A DNA stretch of 64,000 nucleotides, taken from contig NZ_JAALEG010000004.1 in the NCBI RefSeq assembly GCF_011058165.1, positions 94,852-158,851 on the forward strand, given 5' to 3'. Positions 38,442-48,356 of this stretch are shown here, piece by piece. Under the pieces are notes generated by a model, which saw only the letters and a program-made list of their open reading frames with translations, did not search any database and had not been told where the DNA came from. The translations under genes were made by a program, and so were the position numbers. This stretch comes from Rhodococcus aetherivorans (GTDB taxonomy: Bacteria > Actinomycetota > Actinomycetes > Mycobacteriales > Mycobacteriaceae). The stretch's first letter is position 1, and each line of letters opens with the position of its first letter.

Positions 38442-39457
38442 GGTCCGTGGTCGCCTCGGAACCGCTGCCGTCGCCGCCCGTGACGTCGCGGGCGCTGCCG
38501 CGGCTGGCGTCGAACCCGCTGCGGCCGGTGATCCTCGCGGCCGCGAAGTCGCCCCGCGTCCGGGCGCTGGTCACCACGGCGCCGCCGACACGCCGGCTCG
38601 TCGACCGGTTCGTCGCCGGGGACACCCGCCCCGACGCGCTGGCGGCCACGAAGGCCCTGCTCGGCACCGGACGGGCGGTGAGCATCGACCACCTCGGGGA
38701 GGACACCACCGATCTCGCGCAGGCCCGGGCGATCGTCGCCGAATACGAGGCGCTGATCGCCGACCTGGCTCCGCTGGTCGAGCGCGATGCGCCGATGCCG
38801 GCGGTGGAGGTGTCGGTCAAGCTCACCGCGCTCGGCCTGGCCCTCGGCGCCGAGGGCCCCGGCATCGCGCTCGGGCACGCCCGGCAGATCTGCGCGGCCG
38901 CCGCCGCGGCGGGGGTGTGGGTCACCGTCGACGCCGAGGACCACACCACCACCGACGCCACCCTGTCGATCGTGCGGCGGCTGCGCGAGGACTTCCCCTG
39001 GGTCGGTGCCGTGCTGCAGGCCTACCTGCGCCGCACCGAGGCGGACTGCCGCGACCTGTCCGGCCCGGGCTCGCGGGTGCGGCTGTGCAAGGGCGCCTAC
39101 CGCGAACCGGCGTCGGTGGCGTACCAGGATTCCGCCGAGGTGGACGCCTCGTACCTGCGGTGCCTGCGGGTGCTCATGGCCGGGCAGGGCTATCCGATGG
39201 TGGCCTCGCACGACCCGGCGATCGTGGCGGCCGCGGGACCGCTCGCCGCCGAGTACGCCCGCGGCCCGGACGGATTCGAGCATCAGATGCTGTACGGGAT
39301 CCGCGACCTCGAACAGCGCCGGCTCGCCGGCGCCGGCCTGCGCATGCGGGTGTACGTCCCCTACGGGGCCCAGTGGTACGGGTACCTGATGCGGCGGCTC
39401 GCGGAGCGGCCGTCGAACCTGCGGTTCTTCCTGCGCTCGGTGGTGTCACGGGATTGA
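38438..39457 (+). CDS. Proline dehydrogenase
   Basis: A 339-residue monofunctional FAD-dependent proline dehydrogenase (PutB/PRODH barrel). Key motifs are VSVKLTALG (about residue 125), VTVDAEDHTTTD, VGAVLQAYLRRTEAD, LCKGAYREPASVAY and the C-terminal VYVPYGAQWYGYLMRRLAERP. It feeds P5C to RocA and electrons to quinone. GTG 38438 is within a GTGA overlap with rocA. It corresponds to Rv1188. Confidence 0.95.
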   Translation: MRSVVASEPLPSPPVTSRALPRLASNPLRPVILAAAKSPRVRALVTTAPPTRRLVDRFVAGDTRPDALAATKALLGTGRAVSIDHLGEDTTDLAQARAIVAEYEALIADLAPLVERDAPMPAVEVSVKLTALGLALGAEGPGIALGHARQICAAAAAAGVWVTVDAEDHTTTDATLSIVRRLREDFPWVGAVLQAYLRRTEADCRDLSGPGSRVRLCKGAYREPASVAYQDSAEVDASYLRCLRVLMAGQGYPMVASHDPAIVAAAGPLAAEYARGPDGFEHQMLYGIRDLEQRRLAGAGLRMRVYVPYGAQWYGYLMRRLAERPSNLRFFLRSVVSRD

Positions 39458-39520
39458 ACGTCCGGCGCCGGGGGAGCGGACCCGCCGTCGACGGAACCGG
39501 ACGCCGGGTACGTCCGCAGG

Positions 39521-39526
39521 TACATT
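39521..39526 (+). promoter_or_regulatory. -10 box of a probable leaderless transcript (rhomboid-like gene)
   Basis: TACATT, then 7 bases, then GTG 39534; no ribosome-binding site is visible. Confidence 0.5.
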
Positions 39527-39533
39527 GACGCCC

Positions 39534-40229
39534 GTGAGCACCTCGGAGGCCGACCCCGGTTCGGTGCTCCTGCTCGCCCTCGTCGCGGCCCTCGCGGTGC
39601 TGCTCGCGCAGCGTCGGTGCGCGCCGCCGGGGCGGCTGGTGTGGTGGCCCCCGCCGGGTCAGCTGCTGTGGCCGCCGCCGGTGACCGCGCTCGTGCTGTG
39701 GCTCGTCGTCGCGGTCCCGTCGCTGCTGCGCCTGGCCGTGCCGTCGCTGCTCGGGACGTTCGGCCGCGACCCGCTGCGGATCCGCGCCGAGGACGAATGG
39801 TGGCGGGTTCTGACCTCGGTGCTCGTGCAGGACGGCGGCGTGTTCGTCACCCTGGTGAATCTGCTCCTCCTCGCCGTCGTCGCGACCGTCGCGGTGCGGG
39901 TGTGGGGCCCGGGCCGGGCGGTCGGGTTGTTCGCGGTGAGCCAGCTGCTGTTCGGGCTGTTCACCGCGTTCGTGTCGCCGTCGACCGGTGCCGGCAGCTC
40001 GGGCGCGTCGTTCGCGGTCGCGGGGTCGATCGCGGGCCTGTGGCTGGCGGTCGGCGCCCGCGGGGCCGTGCTCGCGGCCGCCGTCGGCATCGGCCTCGCC
40101 GGCGCGGTGCTGGTGGTGGCCGGTGACGGGCACGGCGTGGCCGTCCTCGTCGGTGTGCTGCTCGGCGCGGTGCTCGGGACGGTGGCGCCGCCGCGCCGCG
40201 CCGCCCTCGCGGCGGCTGTGCGATCCTGA
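39534..40229 (+). CDS. Rhomboid-like intramembrane serine protease, divergent
   Basis: A 231-residue polytopic membrane protein with about six hydrophobic segments. GSSGASFAVAG (about residues 152-162) matches the rhomboid GxSGAxxAxxG with the nucleophile Ser, and DGHGVAVLVGVLLGAVLG provides a plausible catalytic His. The early EWWRVLTSVLVQDGG and LVN follow the rhomboid loop but lack the usual HxxxN His. Starting at GTG 39534 fits a leaderless promoter; TTG 39525 is less likely. Activity is plausible, not certain. Confidence 0.72.
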   Translation: MSTSEADPGSVLLLALVAALAVLLAQRRCAPPGRLVWWPPPGQLLWPPPVTALVLWLVVAVPSLLRLAVPSLLGTFGRDPLRIRAEDEWWRVLTSVLVQDGGVFVTLVNLLLLAVVATVAVRVWGPGRAVGLFAVSQLLFGLFTAFVSPSTGAGSSGASFAVAGSIAGLWLAVGARGAVLAAAVGIGLAGAVLVVAGDGHGVAVLVGVLLGAVLGTVAPPRRAALAAAVRS

Positions 40230-40234
40230 CCGAC

Positions 40235-41653
40235 GTGTCTTCGCTGCTTCGTTCCCTCAACCCCCTGGCCGTCGCGCGCGGCGACGACCTGCCCGACGCG
40301 GTCCGCATCGACGGGCACACGCTCTCGCGCAGCGACATCCTCGGCGCGGCCGGTGCCCTGGCCCGCCGCATCGGCGGAGCCGAACGTCTCGCGGTGCTCG
40401 CCGCGCCGACGGCGACGACGGTGATCGCGGTGGTGGGCTGCCTGCTCGCCGGGGTCACCGTCGTCCCGGTGCCACCGGACTCCGGCCCCGCGGAACGGGA
40501 GCACATCCTGCGCGACTCCGGAGCTCAGGCGTGGCTCGGGGACGCGCCGGACGAACCCGGCCTGCCGGTGGTGCCGGTGCGGCTGCACGCCCGCGACTGG
40601 CACAGTCACCCGGAACCCGATCCGTCCCGCACGGCGTTCGTGCTCTACACCTCCGGCACCACCGGCGCGCCCAAGGGCGTGCTGCTGAGCCGCCGCGCGA
40701 TCGCGGCCGGGATCGACGCGCTGGCCGAGGCGTGGGACTGGACCGAACGCGACACGCTGGTGCACGGGCTGCCCTTGTTCCACGTGCACGGCCTGATCCT
40801 CGGCGTGCTCGGTCCGCTGCGCGTCGGCAGCCGGCTGATCCACACCGGCAGGCCCACCCCGGAGGCGTACGCGCAGGCGCACGGCACCCTGTACTTCGGG
40901 GTGCCGACGGTGTGGTCCCGCGTCGTGGAGGACGAGGAATCCGCGAAGGCCCTGAGCGGTGCACGGCTGCTCGTGTCCGGCAGCGCGCCGCTGCCCGTCC
41001 CGGTGTTCGAGCGCCTGCGCGAGCTGACCGGGCTGACCCCGATCGAGCGGTACGGGATGAGCGAGACGATGCTGACGCTCAGCACCCGGGTCGACGGGGA
41101 GCGCCGGCCCGGATGGGTGGGTACTCCGGTGCGCGGGGTCGAAACCCGGCTGCGCGACGAGCACGGCAACGACGTCCCCCACGACGGGGAGAGCATCGGC
41201 GGGCTGCAGGTGCGCGGGCCGATGCTGTTCGACGGCTACCTGAACCGTCCCGACGCGACGGCCGCGGCGTGGACCCCGGACGGGTGGTTCGTCACCGGCG
41301 ACGTCGCGGCGATCGATCCGGGCGGGTTCCACCGCATCGTCGGTCGCGAGTCGACGGACCTGATCAAGTCCGGCGGCTTCCGGGTCGGGGCCGGCGAGAT
41401 CGAGACCGTGCTGCTCGGCGATCCGTCCGTGCGGGAGGTCGCGGTGGTGGGCGTCCCCGACGACGACCTGGGCCAGCGCATCGTCGCCTTCGTGGTGCCC
41501 GCCCCGGACGGCCCGGCCGTCGACCCGGGCGCGCTGATCGAACTCGTGGCCCGTCAGCTCTCCGTGCACAAGCGGCCGCGGGAGGTGCGGGTGGTGGACA
41601 CCCTCCCGCGCAACGCGATGGGCAAGGTCCAGAAGAAGCAGCTGCTGACCTGA
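40235..41653 (+). CDS. fadD36: Acyl-CoA synthetase FadD36-type
   Basis: A 472-residue ANL-superfamily ligase. The P-loop-like YTSGTTGAPKGVLLSRR is at about residues 139-155, RYGMSETMLT is the A5 motif and SGGFRVGAGEIETVL the A8 hinge. The catalytic Lys is near the C-terminus in RNAMGKVQKKQ. Matches Rv1193 in size and order (after rocA/PRODH). It resembles malonyl- or methylmalonyl-CoA synthetases more than long-chain FadDs, so a short dicarboxylic substrate is possible. Confidence 0.88.
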   Translation: MSSLLRSLNPLAVARGDDLPDAVRIDGHTLSRSDILGAAGALARRIGGAERLAVLAAPTATTVIAVVGCLLAGVTVVPVPPDSGPAEREHILRDSGAQAWLGDAPDEPGLPVVPVRLHARDWHSHPEPDPSRTAFVLYTSGTTGAPKGVLLSRRAIAAGIDALAEAWDWTERDTLVHGLPLFHVHGLILGVLGPLRVGSRLIHTGRPTPEAYAQAHGTLYFGVPTVWSRVVEDEESAKALSGARLLVSGSAPLPVPVFERLRELTGLTPIERYGMSETMLTLSTRVDGERRPGWVGTPVRGVETRLRDEHGNDVPHDGESIGGLQVRGPMLFDGYLNRPDATAAAWTPDGWFVTGDVAAIDPGGFHRIVGRESTDLIKSGGFRVGAGEIETVLLGDPSVREVAVVGVPDDDLGQRIVAFVVPAPDGPAVDPGALIELVARQLSVHKRPREVRVVDTLPRNAMGKVQKKQLLT

Positions 41654-41783
41654 GTCTCGGCCCGTCGGGGCCGCCGGGTGTGAGCCAGGTCTCTGTGGGC
41701 CCTTGTCCGATTCGCCCGGGCCACGTACCTTCCTACGGCAGAGTAAGTTCGTCTCTTTCCGGAGTCATGGGGGGTTCCGCGGA

Positions 41784-43049
41784 ATGTCGGTGTCCGAATA
41801 CGGTTCGCGGTCCGGGGTGGCGTTCGTCGTCGACGGAAGGCCCGCCTCGGTCCCGCTGCGGGACCTGCGCGCCGTCGCCCGCAAGCTGGTCGCGCACTTC
41901 GCGGACAACGTCGCGCCGTGTTCGCTGCAACCGGGCGAAGCCCTGCGCGGCGACGTCACCGAGATCACCGTCCGGTGCCTGCGCCTGGCGATCCAGGTGC
42001 TCGACACGGGGGAGCTGCCGACCGACGCCGACCTGTCGGAGCTGCGCAGCAGCGCCGCCCAGTGGGCGCGCGCCGGGTTCCGTCTGGAATACATGCTGCG
42101 CATCTACCACGAGGGCATCCGGCTGGGCTGGGAACTCGTCACCGCCCGGGCCCGCGAGGGCGACGTCGAGTCGGTCGCCGCGGCGTCGCGGCTGTGGATG
42201 GCGCTGCTCGAACGCGTCACCGTCGCCGCGACCACCGGGTTCGTCGCCGAACTCGAGGCGATGCGCCGCAACCGCGACGTCGCGGCCCAGGAGCTCGTGA
42301 CGGCCCTGCTCGGCGGGCAGGACGCCGCCGCCGTCGCGCGCCGGTCCGGGCTCGAGCTGGCCGAGCGGTACACGGTGCTGGGCGTGCGGCTGGGCCGGCA
42401 CCCGGACGAGCGCAATCCGCACGTGCGGCCGGAGGTCGTCGCGCGGCGTACCCTGCGGCGGCTCGAGACCGAGCTGGACCGGGTGTGCGACGGCCGGCAG
42501 CTGACCATGCTCGGACCCGAGGGCGGCACCGTGCTGCTCGGCGACACCCCGGCCGAGCACATCCGCACCGCGCTCTACGAGCAGGTCGCGCGTGCCGCGG
42601 GGGTGCCGCTGACGGTCTCGCTCGTCGAGTCCGACGTCCCGGGCATCCCCGCCGCGGCGCACCAGGCGCACGAGCTGCTCGAACTGGTCGGCCATCTGCG
42701 CCGGCCCGCCGGCGTGTACCGGATGCAGGACCTCGCGTTCGAGTATCAGCTCACCCGGCCCGGGCCGGCCCGCGAGCACCTCGTGCGGGTGCTCGAACCG
42801 CTCGCCGACGCGCCCGAGCTGGTCGAGACCCTCGAGACCCACATCGCCCACGAACTGAGCCGCCAGCGCACCGCGCGGAGCCTGCACGTGCACGCCAACA
42901 CCGTCGACTACCGGCTCAAGCGGGTCGCGCAGCTCACCGGGTTCGATCCCACTGTCCCCTCCGGGCTGCGCCACCTGCACGCCGCGCTCGTCGCGCGGCG
43001 CCTCCAGAGCGGAGCGGCAGCCGGCGGCTCACCCTTCGACGGCACGTGA
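41784..43049 (+). CDS. PucR/CdaR-family transcriptional regulator
   Basis: A 421-residue regulator. An N-terminal RsbR-like helical sensor (about residues 30-170, RLEYMLRIYHEGIRLGWELV) and a GGDEF-like middle are followed by the C-terminal PucR helix-turn-helix (HIAHELSRQRTARSLHVHANTVDYRLKRVAQLTGFDP). Such proteins regulate purine, fatty acid or amino acid genes. A homologue lies in the Rv1194c position. It is downstream of fadD36 on the same strand with a 130-bp spacer. Confidence 0.9.
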   Translation: MSVSEYGSRSGVAFVVDGRPASVPLRDLRAVARKLVAHFADNVAPCSLQPGEALRGDVTEITVRCLRLAIQVLDTGELPTDADLSELRSSAAQWARAGFRLEYMLRIYHEGIRLGWELVTARAREGDVESVAAASRLWMALLERVTVAATTGFVAELEAMRRNRDVAAQELVTALLGGQDAAAVARRSGLELAERYTVLGVRLGRHPDERNPHVRPEVVARRTLRRLETELDRVCDGRQLTMLGPEGGTVLLGDTPAEHIRTALYEQVARAAGVPLTVSLVESDVPGIPAAAHQAHELLELVGHLRRPAGVYRMQDLAFEYQLTRPGPAREHLVRVLEPLADAPELVETLETHIAHELSRQRTARSLHVHANTVDYRLKRVAQLTGFDPTVPSGLRHLHAALVARRLQSGAAAGGSPFDGT

Positions 43050-43127
43050 GACCGGACCGTTACGATGTGGCGCAGATCATGACGACGGTGTGTGCGGCGC
43101 GGCCCGGCACCGGCAGGGGAGGACCAC

Positions 43128-44753
43128 ATGGCAGGAGGCCGCCACAGCGTGCGGACGGCACGTGACGGCCGATCGACCCGGGTTGTCGCAGTCGTCGGAG
43201 CGGTGGTGGTGGTAGTGCTCGCGGCGGCCGGAGTCGGCGTCGTCCGCGCCCTGACCGGAGGATGCGACACCGTCGAGCAGTACAGCCTCGCCGTCGCTCC
43301 GAGCATCGAACCGGCCGTGAGTTCCGTCCTCTCGGAAAACGCGGACACCCACTGCTACGAGTTCACGGTCGACACCGCCGAACCGGGGGACGTCGCCGGG
43401 CTGCTCGGCAAGGGGATCGACGCGCCCGACCTGTGGATTCCCGATGCTCGGTGGTGGGCGAGTCGTGCGGCACCGACCGCCGCCGGGCCGGTACAGATGA
43501 TCGCCGGGGCGGTCGCGAGCACCCCCGCGGTGCTGGTCGGGCCCCCGGGGGCGGTTCCGGAGGTGTCCAGCTGGCGCGCCGCCCTCGCGATCCCGGATCT
43601 GGTGCTGGGCAACCCGCTGCGGACCGGTGTCGCCGCCGCCCCGATCCGGGCGGCCCTGGCCGAGACCCAGGACGACCCCGTCGCCGTCGGCACGGTGCGC
43701 ACCGCCATGGTGCCCCTGGCCCAGAAGGAGAGCATCCGCACCGAGGAGGCGCCCAGCGGCGCCGACCTGCTGGCGACGATCGGCGCCGACGGCATCGGCG
43801 TCGCCACCGAGCAGCAGGTGCTGGCCTTCACGACGGCGAACGAGTCGGCCCTCGAGGCGCGGGTACCGGACAACGGCAGCATCCTGCTGGAGTATCCGGT
43901 GGTGGTGACGTCGCCGGTGCCCGACCGGCACCATCGCGCGACGGACGCCGCACGGGTACTGATCGAGGTGCTGGGCACGGAGAAGGCCCTCGACGTGTTC
44001 CACGACCACGGGTTCCGCGGGCCCGACGGCGAGCCGTTGCCCGACGGCCGCGGCATCGGGGGCGTGCCGCTGCTGTCACTGCGGGACGAGGCGATGGCGG
44101 AGGAGGCGCTCGGCGCCTGGTCGCTGATGGCGTTGCCGATCCGCACGCTCGTCGCGATCGACGTGTCCGGTTCGATGCGGTTTCCCGCCGGCGACGGCAC
44201 CCGGATGGACCTGACGGTGCGGGCCGCCCTCGCGGGCAATGCGATGTTCCCCGACAGCGTCTCCGCCGGGCTGTGGGCGTTCTCGCAGGACCTCGGCGGT
44301 GACGGCCAGGACTATCTCGAGCTGGTGCCGATCCGGCGGTACGACACCGACGTGGACGGGCGCACCCAGCGTGAGGTGATGGCGGCCCAGGCGGAGAAGG
44401 TGCCCGGTCTGGTCGGGGGTGGCACCGGCCTGTACGACACGACTCTCGCGGCGTTCCGCGCCGTGCAGCAGAGTTACGACCCGCGCGCGGTCAACAGCGT
44501 CATCGTCCTCACCGACGGAGCGAACGAGGATCCGGACAGCATCACCGAGGCGCAGCTCCTCGAGATCCTCGCGCGGGAGCAGGACCCGGCACGGCCGGTG
44601 ATCGTCGTGACGATCGGCATCACGGAGGACGCGGATGCGCAGACCCTCGCCGAGATCTCCCGCGTGACCGGCGGCTCGAGCTACGTCGCCCGCGACCCCG
44701 CGGACATCGCGAACGTCTTCGTCAACGCCCTCGCCGACCGCGGCGAGCGCTGA
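43128..44753 (+). CDS. Exported protein: substrate-binding-like domain fused to a VWA domain
   Basis: A 541-residue membrane-anchored envelope protein. A single helix (about residues 19-43) is followed by a periplasmic substrate-binding-like domain (about 50-310) and a C-terminal von Willebrand A domain with the MIDAS motif DVSGSM (about 345-350) plus TDGANED. This fusion occurs in actinobacterial envelope proteins with no settled role; metal-dependent adhesion or complex assembly is inferred. GGGGAGG precedes ATG 43128. Monocistronic by spacing. Confidence 0.87.
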   Translation: MAGGRHSVRTARDGRSTRVVAVVGAVVVVVLAAAGVGVVRALTGGCDTVEQYSLAVAPSIEPAVSSVLSENADTHCYEFTVDTAEPGDVAGLLGKGIDAPDLWIPDARWWASRAAPTAAGPVQMIAGAVASTPAVLVGPPGAVPEVSSWRAALAIPDLVLGNPLRTGVAAAPIRAALAETQDDPVAVGTVRTAMVPLAQKESIRTEEAPSGADLLATIGADGIGVATEQQVLAFTTANESALEARVPDNGSILLEYPVVVTSPVPDRHHRATDAARVLIEVLGTEKALDVFHDHGFRGPDGEPLPDGRGIGGVPLLSLRDEAMAEEALGAWSLMALPIRTLVAIDVSGSMRFPAGDGTRMDLTVRAALAGNAMFPDSVSAGLWAFSQDLGGDGQDYLELVPIRRYDTDVDGRTQREVMAAQAEKVPGLVGGGTGLYDTTLAAFRAVQQSYDPRAVNSVIVLTDGANEDPDSITEAQLLEILAREQDPARPVIVVTIGITEDADAQTLAEISRVTGGSSYVARDPADIANVFVNALADRGER

Positions 44754-44791
44754 GGCCGCCGGCCACCCCCGGACCTACCGCGCCTCCGGCA

Positions 44792-46180
44792 CTACCGCGC
44801 CGCGGTGCGGGACCGGCTCCGGCGCTGCCACAGCCGGGACACCGCGGCGATGAACAGGAACAGCACCGCCGTCGAGGCCAGCTGTATCCGCGCGGCGGAG
44901 TCGAACAGCATGAGCACGATGAACGCGCCGAGCATGGCCAGGGTCAGCCAGCTCAGGTAGGGGAACGCCCACATCCGGACGGTGAGGCGGCCCTCCTGTT
45001 CGAGCGTGGGCCGCAGCCGCAGGTGCGAGACGACGATGAAGATCCAGATCGCCAGCAGGGCGGAGCCGACCGCGTTGAGCAGGATGCCGAGGATGTCCTC
45101 CGGCAGCCACCAGTTGAGCAGGACCGAAACGAACCCGAAGAACACGGACAGCAGCACGGCGTTGCGGGGAACACCCGTGCGGGAGAGCTTCGCGAGCACG
45201 GTCGGGCCGTCGCCGCCCCGGGCGAGGGAGTACGCCATGCGTGAGGTGCCGTAGACGTTGGCGTTGAACGCCGACAGCAGGGCGATCACCACGACGAGTT
45301 CCATGAAGCCCGACACGTACGGCAGGCCGGCGATGTCGAGGACGCTCACGAACGGCGAGGTCTCCCCGCTCGCCGACGTCCACGGCAGCACCAGCACCAT
45401 GATCGAGATCGAGCCCAGGTAGAACAGGCTGATGCGCCACACGACGGTGCGCACCGCGGTCGCGATGGACCGCTCGGGGTCGCGCGACTCGGCCGCGGCG
45501 ATGGTGACGATCTCGATGCCGCCGAACGCGAAGGCGACGGCCAGCAGGCCGGCGGCGATACCGGCGAGCCCGTTGGGGGCGAAACCGTCGCCGTCGCCGA
45601 GCAGGTGTGTCAGTCCCACCGGCTCGGTGTCCGGCAGCAGACCGAACACCAGCAGCACGCCGATGACGAGGAACGCGATGATGACCGCGACCTTCAGCGC
45701 CGCGAACCAGAACTCGAACTCGCCGAAGTTGGCGACCTTCGCCAGGTTCACCACCGCGAAGAACGTGACGAACACCAGGGCCACCACCCATTGCGGCACG
45801 CCCGGCAGCCAGCTGCTCACGATCGCCGAGGCGCCGGTGATCTCGACGCCCAGCACCATGATGAGCATGAACCAGTAGAGCCAGCCCATCGTGAAGCCGG
45901 CCCATTCACCGATGCCGATGCGGGCGTAATGGGAGAAGGATCCGCTGGCCGGGAGGGCCGCTCCCATCTCCCCGAGCATGCGCATCACGAAGACGATCAT
46001 GATGCCGGCCAGGACGTAGGAGACGATCACCGCGGGTCCGGCGGCGGCGATGCCGACGCCGGACCCGAGGAACAGGCCTGCGCCGATCGCGGAACCGAGT
46101 CCCATCATCGTCAGGTGCCGGACCTTGAGCCCGTGCTCGAGGTGGTCGGCTTCGGTGAGTGTGTGCTCGGTTTTCGACAC
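44792..46180 (-). CDS. Amino acid permease, APC superfamily (AAT family)
   Basis: A 462-residue permease with twelve hydrophobic segments. The first helix GLGSAIGAGLFLGSGVGIAAAGPAVI and the SYVLAGIMIVFVMRMLGEM segment match AroP/GABA-permease relatives. It is 16 bp downstream of dapD on the same strand, so it may be co-transcribed with a lysine-pathway gene. GTG 46180 has AGAGAAA upstream; starting at an earlier codon would overlap dapD. The substrate is not readable. Confidence 0.9.
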   Translation of the reverse strand: MSKTEHTLTEADHLEHGLKVRHLTMMGLGSAIGAGLFLGSGVGIAAAGPAVIVSYVLAGIMIVFVMRMLGEMGAALPASGSFSHYARIGIGEWAGFTMGWLYWFMLIMVLGVEITGASAIVSSWLPGVPQWVVALVFVTFFAVVNLAKVANFGEFEFWFAALKVAVIIAFLVIGVLLVFGLLPDTEPVGLTHLLGDGDGFAPNGLAGIAAGLLAVAFAFGGIEIVTIAAAESRDPERSIATAVRTVVWRISLFYLGSISIMVLVLPWTSASGETSPFVSVLDIAGLPYVSGFMELVVVIALLSAFNANVYGTSRMAYSLARGGDGPTVLAKLSRTGVPRNAVLLSVFFGFVSVLLNWWLPEDILGILLNAVGSALLAIWIFIVVSHLRLRPTLEQEGRLTVRMWAFPYLSWLTLAMLGAFIVLMLFDSAARIQLASTAVLFLFIAAVSRLWQRRSRSRTAAR

Positions 46181-46196
46181 GATCGGTTTCTCTGGG

Positions 46197-47150
46197 TCAG
46201 TCGTTGGCGTGCAGCGCCGCATTCAGTTCGACGCCGGTGCCCTTGGTGGGAACCACCTCGACGGCGCCGGTGACCGAGTTGCGGCGCAGCATCAGGTTGG
46301 AGCGGCCGTTGAGGTCCTTGGCCTTGACGACGGTGCCGTCGGGGCCGCTGACCTTGGTGCCGGCGGTGACGTACAGGCCGGCCTCGACGATGCAGTCGTC
46401 GCCGAGGGAGATGCCGACACCGGCATTGGCGCCGAGCAGGCAGCGCTTGCCGATGGCGATGACCTCCTTGCCGCCGCCGGACAGGGTGCCCATGATCGAC
46501 GCGCCACCACCGATGTCGGAGCCGTCGTCGACGACGACGCCCGCGGAGATGCGGCCCTCGACCATCGAGTTGCCGAGCGTGCCCGCGTTGAAGTTCACGA
46601 AGCCCTCGTGCATGACGGTGGTGCCGGCGGCCAGGTGCGCGCCGAGGCGGACACGGTCGGCATCGGCGATGCGCACCCCGGACGGCACGACGTAGTCGAC
46701 CATGCGGGGGAACTTGTCGACGCCGTACACGGTCACGGGGCCACGGATGCGCAGGCGCGAGCGCACCAGTTCGAAGTTGTCGACGGCGCACGGGCCGTAA
46801 TTGGTCCACACGACGTTGGCGAGCAGACCGAACACGCCGTCGAGGTTGGCGCCGTGCGGCCGGACGAGGCGGTGCGACAGCAGGTGCAGCCGCAGGTAGG
46901 CGTCGTGCGCGTCGGCCGGCGGCTGGGACAGGTCGGCGATCGTCGTGCGGACCGCGACCTGGTTGACCTCGCGCGCCTCGTCGGCGCCGACGAGCAGCGC
47001 GAAGTCCGACGGGATGTCCGTGCCCTCGAGCCGGGACGTGCCCGTCTCGCTGTATTCGCCCAGCGTGGGGGCCGGGTACCAGGTGTCGAGAACGGTGCCG
47101 TCCGCCGCGATGTTGGCGATGCCTACTGCTGATGCTCCCTGTGCACTCAC
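46197..47150 (-). CDS. dapD: Tetrahydrodipicolinate N-succinyltransferase
   Basis: A 317-residue left-handed beta-helix acyltransferase of the succinylase branch of DAP synthesis. The N-terminal domain contains [18 protein letters not shown], and the hexapeptide repeats span about residues 160-270 ([21 protein letters not shown], then [13 protein letters not shown]). This actinobacterial type is the length of Rv1201c. It is divergent from dapE across 73 bp. GTG 47150 has no ribosome-binding site and a TACGCT box 8 bases upstream, so it may be leaderless. Confidence 0.95.
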   Translation of the reverse strand: MSAQGASAVGIANIAADGTVLDTWYPAPTLGEYSETGTSRLEGTDIPSDFALLVGADEAREVNQVAVRTTIADLSQPPADAHDAYLRLHLLSHRLVRPHGANLDGVFGLLANVVWTNYGPCAVDNFELVRSRLRIRGPVTVYGVDKFPRMVDYVVPSGVRIADADRVRLGAHLAAGTTVMHEGFVNFNAGTLGNSMVEGRISAGVVVDDGSDIGGGASIMGTLSGGGKEVIAIGKRCLLGANAGVGISLGDDCIVEAGLYVTAGTKVSGPDGTVVKAKDLNGRSNLMLRRNSVTGAVEVVPTKGTGVELNAALHAND

Positions 47151-47211
47151 GGTCGTGAAGCGTACGCGAGGCGTCGTCGTTCGCACCGGCGGCCTGGGAA
47201 ATCGCTCCACG

Positions 47212-47217
47212 TATTGT
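47212..47217 (+). promoter_or_regulatory. -10 box of a probable leaderless transcript (dapE)
   Basis: TATTGT, then 6 bases, then ATG 47224; no Shine-Dalgarno sequence. Confidence 0.5.
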
Positions 47218-47223
47218 TCTTGC

Positions 47224-48300
47224 ATGTCTGCACCGCGCCTGGACCTGCACGCCGATCCGATCGAGCTGACCGCTGCGCTGGTCGACATCCCCAGTGTCTC
47301 GCAGGACGAGGCGGTGATCGCCGACTCCGTCGAACAGGCGCTGCGCGAGCAGACCACCGGTTTCGAGATCGTCCGCAGCGGCAACGCGGTCCTCGCGCGG
47401 ACCCGGCTCGGCCGGCCGAGCCGGGTGCTGCTGGCCGGGCATCTCGACACCGTGCCCATCGCGGACAACGTGCCGTCGCGGCGCGACGGGGAGTTGCTGT
47501 ACGGCTGCGGCACGGCCGACATGAAGTCGGGCGACGCGGTGTTCCTGCACCTGGCCGCCACCATCGCGGACCCGGCGCACGATCTGACGCTGGTCTTCTA
47601 CGACTGCGAGGAGATCGCCGCGGCCTACAACGGTCTCGGCCGCATCGAGCGGGACCTGCGGGACTGGCTGGACGCGGACGTGGCGATCCTCGGCGAGCCG
47701 ACGGCCGGGCAGATCGAGGCGGGCTGCCAGGGCACCCTGCGGGTGCGGATCTCGGCGACCGGGGTGCGCGCGCATTCGGCGCGGTCCTGGCTGGGTGACA
47801 ATGCGATCCACCGGCTGGCCCCGGTGCTGGAGCGGCTCGCGGCCTACGAACCGCGATCGGTGGACATCGACGGCTGCGTCTACCGCGAGGGTCTGTCCGC
47901 GGTACGGATCGCCGGCGGCGTCGCCGGCAACGTGGTGCCCGACGCCGCGGACCTCGACGTCAACTTCCGGTTCGCGCCCGACCGCACCGTCGAGCAGGCT
48001 CTCGCGCACGTGCGGGAGGTGCTCGACGGTCTCGACGTCACCCTCGAGCTCACCGACAGCTCGCCCGGCGCGCTGCCCGGCCTGGCCCACCCCGCCGCCG
48101 CGGACCTCGTCGCCGCGGCCGGCGGCCGGTTCCGGGCCAAGTACGGATGGACGGACGTCGCGCGCTTCGCGACGCTGGGGATCCCGGCGGTCAACTACGG
48201 TCCCGGCGATCCGAACCTCGCGCACAAGCGCGACGAGCACGTGCCCGTGAAGCAGATCACGGAGGTCGCCGGCACGCTGCGGAGGTATCTGGCCGCCTGA
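47224..48300 (+). CDS. dapE: Succinyl-diaminopimelate desuccinylase
   Basis: A 358-residue M20 zinc hydrolase that releases LL-DAP. Metal ligands and catalytic residues are visible: His in [10 protein letters not shown] (about residue 78), Asp in GTADMKSGD, the Glu pair in [12 protein letters not shown], a later Glu in GEPTAG and the final His in [10 protein letters not shown]. Divergent from dapD, which carries out the step three reactions earlier; the pair likely shares regulatory DNA. Leaderless-type start. Confidence 0.95.
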   Translation: MSAPRLDLHADPIELTAALVDIPSVSQDEAVIADSVEQALREQTTGFEIVRSGNAVLARTRLGRPSRVLLAGHLDTVPIADNVPSRRDGELLYGCGTADMKSGDAVFLHLAATIADPAHDLTLVFYDCEEIAAAYNGLGRIERDLRDWLDADVAILGEPTAGQIEAGCQGTLRVRISATGVRAHSARSWLGDNAIHRLAPVLERLAAYEPRSVDIDGCVYREGLSAVRIAGGVAGNVVPDAADLDVNFRFAPDRTVEQALAHVREVLDGLDVTLELTDSSPGALPGLAHPAAADLVAAAGGRFRAKYGWTDVARFATLGIPAVNYGPGDPNLAHKRDEHVPVKQITEVAGTLRRYLAA

Positions 48301-48344
48301 CGCACGATGCGGGGCATCGGCCGGGGCGGCCCGGCGGCATCCCC

Positions 48345-48350
48345 TAATCT
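48345..48350 (+). promoter_or_regulatory. -10 box of a probable leaderless transcript (LOG gene 1)
   Basis: TAATCT, 6 bases, then ATG 48357. It lies 45 bp after the dapE stop, so the LOG pair may have its own promoter. Confidence 0.5.
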
Positions 48351-48356
48351 GGGCGC

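Noticed and set aside
41660..41680. Hairpin between fadD36 and the PucR-type gene
   Set aside because: Only about 6 bp of GC stem, expected often by chance.
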